Assembly: GCF_004363775.1 (NCBI RefSeq)
Contig: NZ_SNZE01000001.1
Location: 1 to 64,000 of the forward strand
DNA from: Hydromonas duriensis
GTDB taxonomy: Bacteria; Pseudomonadota; Gammaproteobacteria; Burkholderiales; Burkholderiaceae
DNA: 64,000 nt
Direction: 5' to 3'
Shown: in pieces, positions 26,130 to 36,349 of the stretch
Numbering within the stretch: the stretch's first letter is position 1
How the letters are laid out: each line of letters begins with the position of its first letter
Notes under the pieces: generated by a model
What the model was told of the DNA's origin: nothing
Databases searched by the model: none
What the model saw: only the letters and a program-made list of their open reading frames with translations
Translations under genes and position numbers: made by a program

Positions 26130-27053
26130 TTAAATTGCTGAACCATTTTGCTCAATCAAATCAAGTGTACTCTCGTATGCCAGTTGTTGTTGGGTGACTG
26201 GGTCAATAAATTCAATTTTTTTTGCCAATAGTTTCAAAGGCTTGTCGTAGTCGTCCAATTGCACCGCTTGAGCGATAGGGTAAAAGCGATCATTCAAGAT
26301 GGGCATGCCCAGACTTGACATGTGAACGCGCAACTGATGTTTTTTACCCGTCAAAGGTTCCAATTGATACAGTGAATGTTCACCCAAGGTGTTGAGCAAT
26401 GTGATGCGGGTTTCGGTATTGGGGAGGCCTTCAATTTCATGCATGACAAAAAATTGCGCAGCCTCCTCCAATCGAGATTGATACAGCATTGGATAAGTTA
26501 AATCCAAGCGCGTTGGCGCAATGGCGAGATACGTTTTATGCACGGCTCGCTCGGCAAATAGACGTTGATACATGCTTCGTGCAGCTTTAGTTTTGGCAAA
26601 AAGCATGATGCCCGCCGTTTCTCGATCCAGCCGATGCAGGGGCGATAGCTCGGGATTATTCAGTTGGCGGCGCAATCGGGTTAATAGTGTTTCTTGCAAA
26701 TAGTGACCGCCAGGCGTAACAGGTAAAAAATGCGGCTTGTCAACGATGAGCAAATGTTCTGTTTCGTCTAACACATGGGCTTGCACGGGTATGTGGGATT
26801 CGAATGGTAACTCACGATAATAGTATAAACACATCCCAGCACGGTAGGGCGCATCAGGTTGGATGGTTAGACCATGCTCATTCACAACATCACCTTTTTT
26901 CATGCGTTCATGCCATATCTCTGCCGAAATGTGCGGAAATCGAGTAGATAAAAACGCCAAGGTTGTTGTCCATAAGCCCGTGGGCAAGTGGACAAAACTC
27001 GGGTTGACGCCATTTCGTGTTGGCAAAGGGGGTGGTGAAAAATGTCGTTTCAT
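26130..27053 (-). CDS. RluA-family pseudouridine synthase
   Basis: This 307-residue protein has the RluA catalytic motif HRLDRETAGIMLF (catalytic Asp) near residue 140, preceded by LLIVDKPHFLPVTPGG and followed by KTYLAIAP and KKHQLRVHMSSLGMPILND. It isomerises uridines in rRNA or tRNA. The N-terminal 90 residues differ from a classical S4 domain, so the substrate is uncertain. The sequence is closest to the 'pseudouridine synthase' group common in betaproteobacteria rather than to RluC or RluD. It is upstream of ggt. Confidence 0.88.
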   Translation of the reverse strand: MKRHFSPPPLPTRNGVNPSFVHLPTGLWTTTLAFLSTRFPHISAEIWHERMKKGDVVNEHGLTIQPDAPYRAGMCLYYYRELPFESHIPVQAHVLDETEHLLIVDKPHFLPVTPGGHYLQETLLTRLRRQLNNPELSPLHRLDRETAGIMLFAKTKAARSMYQRLFAERAVHKTYLAIAPTRLDLTYPMLYQSRLEEAAQFFVMHEIEGLPNTETRITLLNTLGEHSLYQLEPLTGKKHQLRVHMSSLGMPILNDRFYPIAQAVQLDDYDKPLKLLAKKIEFIDPVTQQQLAYESTLDLIEQNGSAI

Positions 27054-27265
27054 GGATGATAAATAAGTGGCATGCGCTCAATTTTACGCCTTAAGTATGG
27101 GTGTTTTCACAAAAATATGGCGAGCCGAATGGGCGCAAGTCTTGTTCTGTGCTCATATTGAATTGAAGCACACATTTTTGCGTCATCTCATGCACCAAAT
27201 TCCGCTAAAATAGCGGCAGAACTAGGGAGTCAAAAAAAGTATTTGCTTTTTTTGTGAGAGCGAAA

Positions 27266-27682
27266 ATGATTGGTATTTTGTTGGTGACACACACACCTTT
27301 GTCCGCCGCGTTTTTAGCGGCAGTCACTCATGTGTTTAAAGCTCCTCCTGTCAATGTGAGGGCGTTGGATGTTAAGGCGGATCAAGACCCGTATGAAGTC
27401 AATGAATTGGCGGCGCAGGCGCTCCAAGAAATTGATGATGGCGACGGTGTACTGATTCTAACGGATATTTGTGGAGCCACGCCAGCCAACTGCGCACAAC
27501 GGCTGGTTACTTTGCGCGTCAATACGATGCTGCTGTATGGTGTGAATTTACCCATGCTCTTGCGTGCGCTTAACTACCGCCATCTCCCTTTGGCTCAAGT
27601 CACACAAAAAGCAATAGAAGGTGGGCGCAATGGTATTGAGGGCTACGCACAGCAGGATAATGTGCCTCACTCAGGGGCATGA
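27266..27682 (+). CDS. PTS EIIA component, mannose/fructose (EIIA-Man) type
   Basis: I prefer the ATG at 27266 (MIGILLVTHTPLS) over a GTG at 27254, giving 138 residues. The EIIA-Man fold has the phosphorylatable His at position 9, with DGVLILTDICGATPANCA in the middle. This domain accepts phosphate from HPr. In many Burkholderiales it is encoded with ptsH and ptsI but without any sugar permease, and that is the situation here, pointing to a regulatory rather than transport role. ptsH follows after 75 bases. Confidence 0.9.
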   Translation: MIGILLVTHTPLSAAFLAAVTHVFKAPPVNVRALDVKADQDPYEVNELAAQALQEIDDGDGVLILTDICGATPANCAQRLVTLRVNTMLLYGVNLPMLLRALNYRHLPLAQVTQKAIEGGRNGIEGYAQQDNVPHSGA

Positions 27683-27757
27683 GCACGATGCACTTTTAAT
27701 GCGTCCTCGCCTCTCATCGATAACACACTTTAAATCATGTAAGGAAGTAAGGCATTT

Positions 27758-28027
27758 ATGATTCAAACAGAAACCACCATTGTGAATAAACTCGGTTTGC
27801 ATGCTCGCGCTTCAGGCGTACTGACGCAAGAAGCGACTAAATTTAAAAGTGAAATTTGGATTACCCGAAACGGTCGTCGTGTGAATGCCAAGTCAATCAT
27901 GGGCGTCATGATGTTGGCTGCGGGCATCGGCTCAGTCATCACAGTAGAAGCGGACGGTGAAGATGAGACGGCCGCTATGGAAGCGGTTTTGGCGTTGATT
28001 GCCAATAAGTTCGGAGAAGGGGAATAA
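27758..28027 (+). CDS. ptsH: Phosphocarrier protein HPr
   Basis: This 89-residue protein has the active-site His15 in NKLGLHARAS and regulatory Ser46 in AKSIMGVMML. HPr relays phosphate from enzyme I to EIIA. The Ser site suggests that HPr kinase/phosphorylase (hprK) exists elsewhere in the genome, as in other betaproteobacteria. AAGGAAG is upstream of the ATG. ptsI starts 4 bases after its stop. Confidence 0.96.
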   Translation: MIQTETTIVNKLGLHARASGVLTQEATKFKSEIWITRNGRRVNAKSIMGVMMLAAGIGSVITVEADGEDETAAMEAVLALIANKFGEGE

Positions 28028-28031
28028 ACGC

Positions 28032-29780
28032 GTGACATTTAGCATTCACGGCATTGGTGTTAGCGAAAAAATTGCGATAGGTAAAGCGCATTTGCTTGCG
28101 CACGTCAGCTTAGAAGCCCCGCATTACTTGGTTGCGCCAGAGCGAGTGGATGCTGAAATTGCTCGTTTTGAATTGGCGGTTCGAGATGTGCACGAAGAGT
28201 TTATGACCCTGCAAGCGGGGCTGGACGATGACGCACCGAACGAAATGAATGCCATGTTGCAAGTGCACGCCATGATTGCGCAGGACAGCATGCTGGTTGA
28301 GGTGCCTAAAGTGTTGATGCGCAATAAACGTTATAACGCGGAATGGGCTTTATCCACTCAAGTGAACGAACTGGTCGAACAGTTTGAAGCGTTTGAAGAC
28401 CCTTATCTGCGTGAGCGCAAACAAGACGTGATGCAAGTGGGGACGCGTATCATGCGAGCCATTCGTGAACACAGCGGCTTATTGGCGGTGAGCAAGGAAC
28501 AGCCGCAAGCATTTGACAGTGACATGATTTTGGTCGCGCACGACATCACGCCCGCAGACATGCTGCAATTTAAAGACCGAGATTTGGCAGGTTTTATCAC
28601 CGATTTGGGCGGGACAACCAGTCACACCGCAATTGTTGCACGCGGTTTAGGTGTGCCTGCAGTCGTGGCGACAGGGCAGGCGCGAGATTTGATTCGTGAA
28701 AACGAATGGGTAATCGTGGATGGTGAAAGCGGCGTGGTATTGGTGAATCCAACCGAATTGTTGCTTGAACATTATCGCCAGTTGCAAGCTAAACAGCGTT
28801 TACATCAAGCCAGCTTGGGTAATTTGGTGCATCAACGCGCCAAGACCTTGGATGATTGGGAAATTAAACTGTTGGCCAATATTGAGTTGCCCAGTGATGT
28901 CGCCGCCTTGAAAGAAGTCGGTGCTGATGGTGTTGGTTTATTCCGCAGTGAGTTTCTATTTTTGAATCGCCGTCAATTGCCCGACGAAGAGGAGCAATTG
29001 ACGGCGTATAAAACAGTAGCCGAGGGACTTTTAGGCAAGTCGGTCACCATTCGTACCCTTGATATTGGAGCGGATAAGGGGTTAGACACCGACGAATACG
29101 TCACTCCGCTTAATCCCGCTTTAGGGTTACGCGCGATTCGCTACAGCTTGGCGCATCCCGACATGTTTTTGACGCAGTTGCGAGCGATCTTAAGGGCATC
29201 TGCTTTTGGTTCAATTAAGCTGCTGTTGCCGATGATTAGTGGTCTCGATGAGTTACAGCAGGCATTAGAGCTTTTAGGGCAGGCACGGGCGCAACTGAAA
29301 GAGCGAAAGCAGGCTTACGACCCTGATTTACCCGTCGGGATTATGATTGAGATTCCATCGTCTGCGCTCATTCTCCCCGCGTTGTTGCCGCTGATTGATT
29401 TCGTGTCGATTGGAACGAACGACTTAACCCAATACACACTGGCGGTCGATCGGGGTGATGCCGAAGTTGGGCACTTGTACAACGAAACGCATCCCGCCGT
29501 TTTGCAATTGATTGCACACGTCATTGACACCACACATAAAGCCAAGAAAAAAGTCTCTGTGTGTGGCGAAATGGCGGGCAATGCCAAATTAACACGGTTG
29601 TTCTTGGGCATGGGCTTGCGAGAGTTTTCAATGCAAGCCTCCCAAGTGTTGTCTGTAAAGGAACGGGTCTTACTCGCCTCTATCAAAAAATCACGGAAAA
29701 AAGCGAATGAAATACTGAACCTATTCGAGCAAAGTAAAATCAACGCTAAAATTAAAGAACTAAATCAAAAAACACATTAA
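28032..29780 (+). CDS. ptsI: Phosphoenolpyruvate-protein phosphotransferase (PTS enzyme I)
   Basis: This 582-residue protein starts at GTG 28032 (TFSIHGIGVSEKIAIGKA), chosen because the ribosome binding site GGAGAAGGGG lies at the end of ptsH. Enzyme I takes phosphate from PEP onto the His in GGTTSHTAIVARGLGVPAVV (about residue 198). The PEP-binding barrel follows, with GLFRSEFLFL, TIRTLDIGADKG, GIMIEIPSSA, SIGTNDLTQY and VCGEMAGN. All are intact. It is the donor for the HPr and EIIA genes just upstream. Confidence 0.96.
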   Translation: MTFSIHGIGVSEKIAIGKAHLLAHVSLEAPHYLVAPERVDAEIARFELAVRDVHEEFMTLQAGLDDDAPNEMNAMLQVHAMIAQDSMLVEVPKVLMRNKRYNAEWALSTQVNELVEQFEAFEDPYLRERKQDVMQVGTRIMRAIREHSGLLAVSKEQPQAFDSDMILVAHDITPADMLQFKDRDLAGFITDLGGTTSHTAIVARGLGVPAVVATGQARDLIRENEWVIVDGESGVVLVNPTELLLEHYRQLQAKQRLHQASLGNLVHQRAKTLDDWEIKLLANIELPSDVAALKEVGADGVGLFRSEFLFLNRRQLPDEEEQLTAYKTVAEGLLGKSVTIRTLDIGADKGLDTDEYVTPLNPALGLRAIRYSLAHPDMFLTQLRAILRASAFGSIKLLLPMISGLDELQQALELLGQARAQLKERKQAYDPDLPVGIMIEIPSSALILPALLPLIDFVSIGTNDLTQYTLAVDRGDAEVGHLYNETHPAVLQLIAHVIDTTHKAKKKVSVCGEMAGNAKLTRLFLGMGLREFSMQASQVLSVKERVLLASIKKSRKKANEILNLFEQSKINAKIKELNQKTH

Positions 29781-29785
29781 ATCAT

Positions 29786-31513
29786 ATGACTGAACACACC
29801 ATTCTCGCAGAAACGACAGAAGTTACTTCTAATTTTATTCGTCAAAAAATTGATGCCGATACCGCAGCTCACAAATACCAACGCGATGGCTTGCCCAGCG
29901 TCATCACACGCTTCCCGCCTGAACCCAACGGTTATTTGCACATTGGACATGCCAAAAGTATTTGTCTAAATTTTGGTGTGGCGCAAAGCTATGGCGGGCG
30001 TTGCCACCTGCGTTTTGACGACACCAATCCCGAAAAAGAGTCGGTCGAATACGTGAACTCGATTAAAGACACGCTCAAATGGCTCGGTTTTGATTGGGTG
30101 GATGCCGCGGGTGAAGAGCATTTGTATTACGCCTCTGACTATTTTGAGCAACTCTATGATTTTGCTGAAAAAATCATCGAAGCAGGATACGCTTACATCG
30201 ACAGCCAAGATGCCGATACCATTCGCGCACAACGTGGACAACTGCATGAAGCCGGGCAAAACTCACCGTACCGCAATCGACCCGTCGCAGAAAGCCTCGA
30301 CATTTTCCGCCGCATGAAAGCAGGCGAATTTAAAGAGGGCGAACACGTATTGCGCGCCAAAATAGACATGGCCTCATCGTTTATTGCCATGCGCGACCCC
30401 GTGATTTATCGTATTCGTCACGTACACCATCATCGAACAGGTGACGCATGGTGCATTTATCCGATGTACGACTTCACCCACTGCATCTCAGACGCGCTTG
30501 AAAAAATCACGCACTCACTGTGCACGCTTGAATTTGAAAACAACCGTCCGCTGTATAACTGGGTACTCGCGCGTTTGGTTGAAGTCGGTGCATTGACTCA
30601 ACCTTTACCTGAACAAACCGAATTTGCACGGCTGAACCTAACCTATGCCATCACCAGCAAGCGTAAATTGTTACAACTGGTCGAAGAACGCCAAGTGGAT
30701 GGCTGGGACGACCCGCGTATGATGACCTTGGTTGGCGTGCGTCGTCGAGGCTTTACACCCGAGTCCATTCGATTGTTTTGTGAACGGATAGGTGTTTCTA
30801 AAGCAGACTCGTGGATTGACATGAGCGTCCTTGAACAAGCCGTACGTGACGATTTGGATGAAAAAGCCCCTCGCGCCGTAGCCGTACTAAAGCCGCTTAA
30901 ATTAATTATAGACAACTTCCCCGAAGGCCACGCCGAACCCTGTAAAGCCCCTGTGCATCCACACCATCCCGACATGGGCGAACGTCACTTTAAGTTGACC
31001 AAAGAATTGTGGATTGAACAAGACGACTTCATGGCTGAACCCGTCAAAGGTTTTTTCCGTCTGTTTGTCGGCAATAAAGTCCGCCTACGCTATGGCTTCG
31101 TGATTGAGTGCACAGGTTTTGATGTCGATGACCAAGGCAACGTCATCGCTGTTCATGCCAACTATTTTGCTGACAGCAAAAGCGGTACAGAAGGTTCAAA
31201 CAACTACAAAGTCAAAGGCAATATCCATTGGTTGTCTGATGCCAGTGCCAGCCCCGCCGAAATTCGGGTTTACGACCGCTTGTTCACCGACCCACACCCT
31301 GATGCGGGCGGTAAAGATTTCATGCAGGCGCTTAATCCCGACTCCAAACACGTTTCGCAAGGCTACGTTGAAAATAGTATTGCAGATGCCGCACCTGAAA
31401 CGCATTTTCAATTTGAACGTCACGGTTACTTTGTGACCGATAGGCTTGATTCAAAAACGGGTGCGTTGGTGTTTAATCGAATTGTGGGGTTGAAGGATAC
31501 TTGGAAGAAGTAG
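29786..31513 (+). CDS. glnS: Glutamine--tRNA ligase
   Basis: This is a 575-residue class I synthetase that charges tRNA-Gln. The HIGH motif is in FPPEPNGYLHIGHAKSI, the GlnRS marker RFDDTNPEKE follows, and the KMSKS-equivalent reads ITSKRKL. C-terminal anticodon-binding barrels contain VRLRYGFVIECTGF. It starts 6 bases after the ptsI stop. The coupling to the PTS genes is probably just local gene order. No terminator is evident downstream. Confidence 0.97.
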   Translation: MTEHTILAETTEVTSNFIRQKIDADTAAHKYQRDGLPSVITRFPPEPNGYLHIGHAKSICLNFGVAQSYGGRCHLRFDDTNPEKESVEYVNSIKDTLKWLGFDWVDAAGEEHLYYASDYFEQLYDFAEKIIEAGYAYIDSQDADTIRAQRGQLHEAGQNSPYRNRPVAESLDIFRRMKAGEFKEGEHVLRAKIDMASSFIAMRDPVIYRIRHVHHHRTGDAWCIYPMYDFTHCISDALEKITHSLCTLEFENNRPLYNWVLARLVEVGALTQPLPEQTEFARLNLTYAITSKRKLLQLVEERQVDGWDDPRMMTLVGVRRRGFTPESIRLFCERIGVSKADSWIDMSVLEQAVRDDLDEKAPRAVAVLKPLKLIIDNFPEGHAEPCKAPVHPHHPDMGERHFKLTKELWIEQDDFMAEPVKGFFRLFVGNKVRLRYGFVIECTGFDVDDQGNVIAVHANYFADSKSGTEGSNNYKVKGNIHWLSDASASPAEIRVYDRLFTDPHPDAGGKDFMQALNPDSKHVSQGYVENSIADAAPETHFQFERHGYFVTDRLDSKTGALVFNRIVGLKDTWKK

Positions 31514-31574
31514 TTTGGTTTTAGTGAGTGGTAAGTCTATTGTTAGTACTTTTATTTAAAGAAGAGTGATTACA

Positions 31575-32000
31575 GTGTGCAAATTTTTTTATGCAATGTT
31601 CACGGTATGTATCGTCGGTTGTTCGTCAATTTCGAAAAACATACTACAGGACAAGCCAATTCAAGGCTATGAGTTAATTATGGAAGTTCCTTACAATGGC
31701 TCTGGGGGAGGGGCGTTCAAATATTACATTGCTCCCGAAAGTAAGTACGAGCATAGAATCGATTCTGTTAACCCAGTTAATAGAGGCGTTGACACGGTGA
31801 AGGTAATGGTAGTTTCAATAGCAAAATCATTTCCGCATGGTGGCGTCGAGTATTTCACAAAAGCATATGCTTGTAGTCAACAACCTGGAACAACGTTTAC
31901 TAAAATAAACAAGGCTAGTAATGATTGGGATCCTAGATTCCAAATTTCACCATATGGAACCGTAGATTGGCGCATATGGAATAATGTTTGCAAAATATGA
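31575..32000 (+). CDS. Orphan small lipoprotein of unknown function
   Basis: The product is about 141 residues. I favour a GTG start at 31575 because AAGAAG lies about 10 bases upstream; a GTG at 31566 is also in frame. The N terminus MCKFFYAMFTVCIVGCSS is a short lipoprotein signal with lipidation at the Cys in IVGC. The mature protein shows YELIMEVPYNGSGGGAFKYY and two late cysteines (AYACSQ, NNVCK) that may pair. I recognise no family. Its base composition is clearly more AT-rich than glnS and tkt, which suggests transfer. Confidence 0.6.
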   Translation: MCKFFYAMFTVCIVGCSSISKNILQDKPIQGYELIMEVPYNGSGGGAFKYYIAPESKYEHRIDSVNPVNRGVDTVKVMVVSIAKSFPHGGVEYFTKAYACSQQPGTTFTKINKASNDWDPRFQISPYGTVDWRIWNNVCKI

Positions 32001-32066
32001 GTTTTAAGTGCAACGGTTAGTTCTTAGTCACATTCATTTAGATTGGCTTTTAGCTGTTTTATCTTC

Positions 32067-32183
32067 ATGTTTGTAAAAGAGAAATCCTTTTTTATCGCTC
32101 ATAAAAAAGAATATTTGGATTGTTTGGAAATAGCGCACCGATATGTTCGAGCAAAAATAATGCCAAATTTTAATGGTGTTTAG
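32067..32183 (+). CDS. Doubtful 38-codon open frame
   Basis: ATG at 32067 opens a 38-residue frame (MFVKEKSFFIAHKKEY start) ending three bases before the lysE stop on the other strand. No clear ribosome binding site or homology is visible. It may be a fragment of a gene lost from this AT-rich patch. Confidence 0.2.
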   Translation: MFVKEKSFFIAHKKEYLDCLEIAHRYVRAKIMPNFNGV

Positions 32184-32185
32184 TT

Positions 32186-32830
32186 TTATTTACTTTTCCC
32201 AAATAGACCCAACCCCAAGCCCGCCAAAATAAATGCCGAACCCGACACGCGGTTAAAGCAGCGCATGCGAGCGGGCGAGGCTAAAAATCTTGACAGTTGC
32301 GTGCCGCTTGTTGCGTAGATGCACATCCAAGCCGTTTCGATGATAGCAAAAGTTCCAAGTAAAATAATGGCTTGCGAGAGCAGGGGCGCATCGGTGTGGA
32401 TGAATTGAGGAAAAAAGGCGAGGCCAAATAAAATCGCTTTGGGATTGGACAGGGCAACGCCCAAACCCGTGCGAAATTGGTTGGAAAATGAAGGCGCACA
32501 GCTACGGGTGTTGACCGTATCGTCAGTGAGTGGTGCGGCTTCATCGACCGTGCGCCACATTTGTATGCCCAAATAAATCAAATAAGCCGCGCCAATCCAT
32601 TTCAAAATGGTAAATAAAGTCAGTGATGATTTTAAAATCGCCCCTAAGCCGCTCATGGATAAACATAAAATCAATAATACGCCGCACACCTCGCCGAGTA
32701 GCGTTGGCCAAATTGGGCGTAGGCCATAGCGTAGACCTTGCGTCATGGCAAATAACATATTGGGGCCGGGCGTGCCCGAAATGAAAAAAACTGCGGCAAC
32801 GTAGGTCAGCCAAAGTGAAAGAGAAATCAT
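32186..32830 (-). CDS. LysE/RhtB-family amino acid exporter
   Basis: This 214-residue inner-membrane protein has five to six hydrophobic helices. The family signature near the N terminus is FISGTPGPNMLFAMTQGLRYG, with GAAYLIYLGIQMWR and GVALSNPKAILFGLAFFPQF further in. Such proteins export amino acids or homoserine lactone-like compounds. The substrate cannot be read from the sequence. It is a single gene, divergent from tkt by about 200 bases. Confidence 0.9.
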   Translation of the reverse strand: MISLSLWLTYVAAVFFISGTPGPNMLFAMTQGLRYGLRPIWPTLLGEVCGVLLILCLSMSGLGAILKSSLTLFTILKWIGAAYLIYLGIQMWRTVDEAAPLTDDTVNTRSCAPSFSNQFRTGLGVALSNPKAILFGLAFFPQFIHTDAPLLSQAIILLGTFAIIETAWMCIYATSGTQLSRFLASPARMRCFNRVSGSAFILAGLGLGLFGKSK

Positions 32831-33029
32831 GGGAATGTCTTTGTGAGTGAGGTGGGTGTTTTTTGTTTTTTATGCGGGTAAAATTTAAGAACGATTTAAG
32901 CATAGCCTAAGCATGACTTAAGTGTAACTTTTGCTGAATTTTGGCAATTCGGCGTTGCACATATTACCCCAAAGCCTACGGTGCATCTGTTAAAATGGCA
33001 AAGTTTTCTTTAATTTTATGAGAGTGCAT

Positions 33030-35048
33030 ATGTCAGCAAATGTCAAACAAATGGCGAATGCCATTCGCGCCTTGTCAATGGACGCGGTTCAAAAAGCCAA
33101 TTCTGGTCACCCTGGTATGCCGATGGGCATGGCGGACATCGCGACGGCCTTGTGGAATCCTGCCAATGGTTTTCTCAAGCACAACCCGACCGATGCCAAA
33201 TGGGTTGACCGTGACCGCTTTGTGTTGTCGAATGGACATGGCTCGATGTTGATTTATTCTTTGCTGCATTTGACGGGATATAACCTGTCGATGGATGATA
33301 TTAAGAATTTCCGTCAACTGCACTCTAAAACAGCAGGCCATCCAGAATACGGTTACGCTGACGGCATTGAAACCACGACAGGCCCGCTCGGTCAGGGCAT
33401 CACCAATGCCGTTGGCATGGCTTTATCCGAAAAGCTGCTTGCACAAGAGTTCAATAAAGATGGACACACCATTGTTGACCACAAAACTTGGGTATTCCTT
33501 GGTGATGGTTGTTTGATGGAGGGCATTAGTCACGAGGCCGCCTCATTGGCGGGTGTATGGCGTTTGTCTAAATTAATCGCCCTGTATGACGACAACAGCA
33601 TTTCGATTGATGGACGCGTGACACCTTGGTTTGATGACAAGACGCCTGAGCGTATGGAAGCGTATGGCTGGAACGTGATTCGCTCGGTTGATGGCCATGA
33701 CGCGGGCGCGGTGGCTAAAGCGATTGAGCAGGCGAACGCCAATGCGGCCGCTGACAAAGGCCCAACATTGATTTGTTGCAAAACTCGAATTGGTGAGGGT
33801 TCGCCGCATTTTGCCGATACAGATAAAGTCCATGGCGCACCGTTGGGGCATGATGAAATTGCCGCTACTCGCGCGCACATCGGTTGGGACTATGAGCCGT
33901 TTGTGGTGCCCCAAGACATTTACGATGCTTGGAATTCAACACAAACAGGCGCGCAGGCTCAAGCCAAATGGCAAAAAACATTCGATGCTTACTCGAAAAA
34001 ATTCCCTAAAGAAGCGGCGGAGTTTACTCGTCGTATGAATGGCGAGTTGCCTGCGAATTTTGACCAAGCGGTTGAAGAGTATCTCAAAGTGTGCGCTGAA
34101 AAAGCCGAAACCATTGGCACGCGTAAAGCCAGCCAAAATGCCATTGGTGTGTATGCCAAAGTTTTGCCTGAGTTTTTAGGCGGCTCGGCCGACTTGACGG
34201 GTTCGAATTTAACCAATTGGCCCGAATGCAAGCCTGTTCGCGCCGACAGCTGGGGTAACCACATCAATTACGGTGTGCGCGAATTTGGGATGAGCGCGAT
34301 GATGAACGGCATTGCTTTGCATGGCGGTTACTTGCCATTCGGCGCCACGTTCTTGACCTTTGCAGATTACAGCCGCAATGCCTTGCGCATGGCGGCTTTA
34401 ATGAAAATTCGCAGCATCTTCGTCTTTACTCACGACTCGATTGGCCTGGGTGAAGATGGTCCGACTCATCAACCTGTTGAGCACGTGGCCTCATTGCGCC
34501 TGATTCCAAATTTGGACGTATGGCGTCCTTGCGACACGACAGAATCAGCTGCGGCGTGGGGTGCGGCGATTAAACGAGTGGACGGCCCAGCCGCTTTGAT
34601 TTTTAGCCGTCAAAATTTACCATTCATGAAGCGCAATGCCACCCAAACCAAAAATATTTTCAAAGGTGGTTATGTATTGCGCGATGTTAAAGCTGATAAT
34701 GAAAAAGCGAACATTGTGTTGATGGCGACGGGTTCTGAAGTTGACCTGATTGTTAAAGCGGCGGATGTGTTGGCGGCTAAGGGCGTTTCAACGCGAGTGG
34801 TCTCGATGCCATGTACGGATGTGTTTGCGCGTCAGTCTGATGCGTATAAAAAAAGCGTGTTGACAGAAGGCGTTGCTCGCGTGGCGGTTGAAGCGGGTGT
34901 CACCGATACATGGTGGCGTTACAACTGCAATGCAGTCATCGGCTTGGAGCGTTTTGGTGAGTCTGCGCCTGCGGGTGAGTTGTTTAAATTATTCGGCTTT
35001 ACGGTCGATAATGTTGTGAACACTGCATTGTCTGTTTTGCAGAAATAA
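33030..35048 (+). CDS. tkt: Transketolase
   Basis: The ATG at 33030 is preferred ([18 protein letters not shown] upstream), although an ATG at 33018 is in frame; the product is 672 residues. Transketolase moves two-carbon units in the pentose phosphate pathway using thiamine diphosphate. Visible motifs are [13 protein letters not shown], the ThDP/Mg site [35 protein letters not shown] and [11 protein letters not shown]. It precedes gap, and the two genes together serve carbon metabolism as in other betaproteobacteria. Confidence 0.97.
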   Translation: MSANVKQMANAIRALSMDAVQKANSGHPGMPMGMADIATALWNPANGFLKHNPTDAKWVDRDRFVLSNGHGSMLIYSLLHLTGYNLSMDDIKNFRQLHSKTAGHPEYGYADGIETTTGPLGQGITNAVGMALSEKLLAQEFNKDGHTIVDHKTWVFLGDGCLMEGISHEAASLAGVWRLSKLIALYDDNSISIDGRVTPWFDDKTPERMEAYGWNVIRSVDGHDAGAVAKAIEQANANAAADKGPTLICCKTRIGEGSPHFADTDKVHGAPLGHDEIAATRAHIGWDYEPFVVPQDIYDAWNSTQTGAQAQAKWQKTFDAYSKKFPKEAAEFTRRMNGELPANFDQAVEEYLKVCAEKAETIGTRKASQNAIGVYAKVLPEFLGGSADLTGSNLTNWPECKPVRADSWGNHINYGVREFGMSAMMNGIALHGGYLPFGATFLTFADYSRNALRMAALMKIRSIFVFTHDSIGLGEDGPTHQPVEHVASLRLIPNLDVWRPCDTTESAAAWGAAIKRVDGPAALIFSRQNLPFMKRNATQTKNIFKGGYVLRDVKADNEKANIVLMATGSEVDLIVKAADVLAAKGVSTRVVSMPCTDVFARQSDAYKKSVLTEGVARVAVEAGVTDTWWRYNCNAVIGLERFGESAPAGELFKLFGFTVDNVVNTALSVLQK

Positions 35049-35147
35049 ATTATGTTTAGGCGGTAGGCGGTAGGCGCGGGTGACGCTGCAAGACTCACCC
35101 AATTCATAACAAAGAGGGCTATCTTTTTTTAATTTAGGAGAAAAAGT

Positions 35148-36158
35148 ATGACAATCAAAGTCGCAATTAACGGTTATGGTCGTATCGGTCGCAATATTTT
35201 ACGTGCTCATTATGAAGGCGGCAAAAAACACGATATCGAAATCGTTGCCATCAATGACCTTGGTGATGCGGGTATTAACGCCTATTTGACACAATACGAC
35301 ACGGCGCACGGTAAATTTCCAGGTTCGGTTGCTGTAGATGGTGATTCGATTATCGTGAACGGCGACCGCATCAAAGTGCTCGCTGAGCGCGACCCCGCTA
35401 AATTGCCTTGGGCTGAATTGGGTGTTGATGTGGTGATGGAATGCACGGGCTTTTTCACTACCAAAGACGCGGCGAGTAAACACGTTGCAGCGGGTGCGAA
35501 AAAAGTTATCATTTCAGCCCCAGGTGGTAAAGACGTCGATGCCACGGTTGTGTATGGCGTCAACCACAACGTATTGAAATCAACAGATACCGTCATTTCA
35601 AATGCATCATGCACCACCAACTGCCTCGCGCCATTGGTTAAGCCATTGCACGATGCCATTGGTCTTGTCAGCGGTTTGATGACCACTGTTCACGCTTACA
35701 CAAACGATCAACGCCTCACTGATGTTTATCATGAAGACATGCGCCGCGCACGTTCAGCGACCATGAGCATGATTCCAACGAAAACAGGTGCAGCGGCGGC
35801 GGTCGGCTTGGTGTTGCCTGAATTGAATGGCAAACTGGATGGCTATGCCGTGCGCGTACCAACGATTAACGTATCATTGGTTGACTTGTCGTTTATCGCG
35901 GCGCGTGATACCAGCGTTGAAGAAATCAATAGCATCATGAAAACCGCTTCAGAAGGCGCACTCAAAGGCATTTTGAATTATGTGACTGCACCCTTGGTAT
36001 CGGTTGACTTCAACCACGACCCAGCGTCGTCGTCTTATGACGCAAGTTTGACTAAAGTATCGGGCCGCTTGGTGAAAGTGGGCAGCTGGTATGACAACGA
36101 GTGGGGCTTCTCTAACCGCATGTTGGACACCACTGTGGCATTGATGAGTGCCAAGTAA
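35148..36158 (+). CDS. gap: Glyceraldehyde-3-phosphate dehydrogenase, type I
   Basis: This 336-residue enzyme has the NAD-binding start [17 protein letters not shown]. The catalytic Cys is in [12 protein letters not shown], and the Arg/Thr phosphate-binding loop contains [25 protein letters not shown] closes the catalytic domain. It oxidises glyceraldehyde 3-phosphate to 1,3-bisphosphoglycerate. AGGAG precedes the ATG. It lies 100 bases after tkt and has its own terminator. Confidence 0.97.
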   Translation: MTIKVAINGYGRIGRNILRAHYEGGKKHDIEIVAINDLGDAGINAYLTQYDTAHGKFPGSVAVDGDSIIVNGDRIKVLAERDPAKLPWAELGVDVVMECTGFFTTKDAASKHVAAGAKKVIISAPGGKDVDATVVYGVNHNVLKSTDTVISNASCTTNCLAPLVKPLHDAIGLVSGLMTTVHAYTNDQRLTDVYHEDMRRARSATMSMIPTKTGAAAAVGLVLPELNGKLDGYAVRVPTINVSLVDLSFIAARDTSVEEINSIMKTASEGALKGILNYVTAPLVSVDFNHDPASSSYDASLTKVSGRLVKVGSWYDNEWGFSNRMLDTTVALMSAK

Positions 36159-36169
36159 TTTAAAGTAAA

Positions 36170-36203
36170 CAGCCAAAGGGCGACACTCTTTGGCTGCTTT
36201 TTT
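36170..36203 (+). terminator. Intrinsic terminator after gap
   Basis: CAGCCAAAG (36170-36178) and CTTTGGCTG (36188-36196) form a perfect 9-base stem with a 9-base loop, followed by C and a run of T. Confidence 0.88.
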
Positions 36204-36349
36204 TATGATACAAAACCAGTGGCAAGCAAGACGCAAAAAGTAAACATAATTTTTAATTCTAAAATGGCGATGTGTTCAGATACACATTCGGTCAACAACG
36301 ATTCAAAAATATAACGACTTCTGTTTGACGATGAAAGAAAGCTTTAACA

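Noticed and set aside
27176-27211. Promoter upstream of the EIIA gene (TTGCGT and TAAAAT)
   Set aside because: The boxes are 22 bases apart, too far for a standard sigma-70 promoter.
35057-35076. TAGGCGG short repeat after tkt
   Set aside because: Only about three 7-base copies occur in a short intergenic spacer; I see no structure that makes it more than chance slippage.
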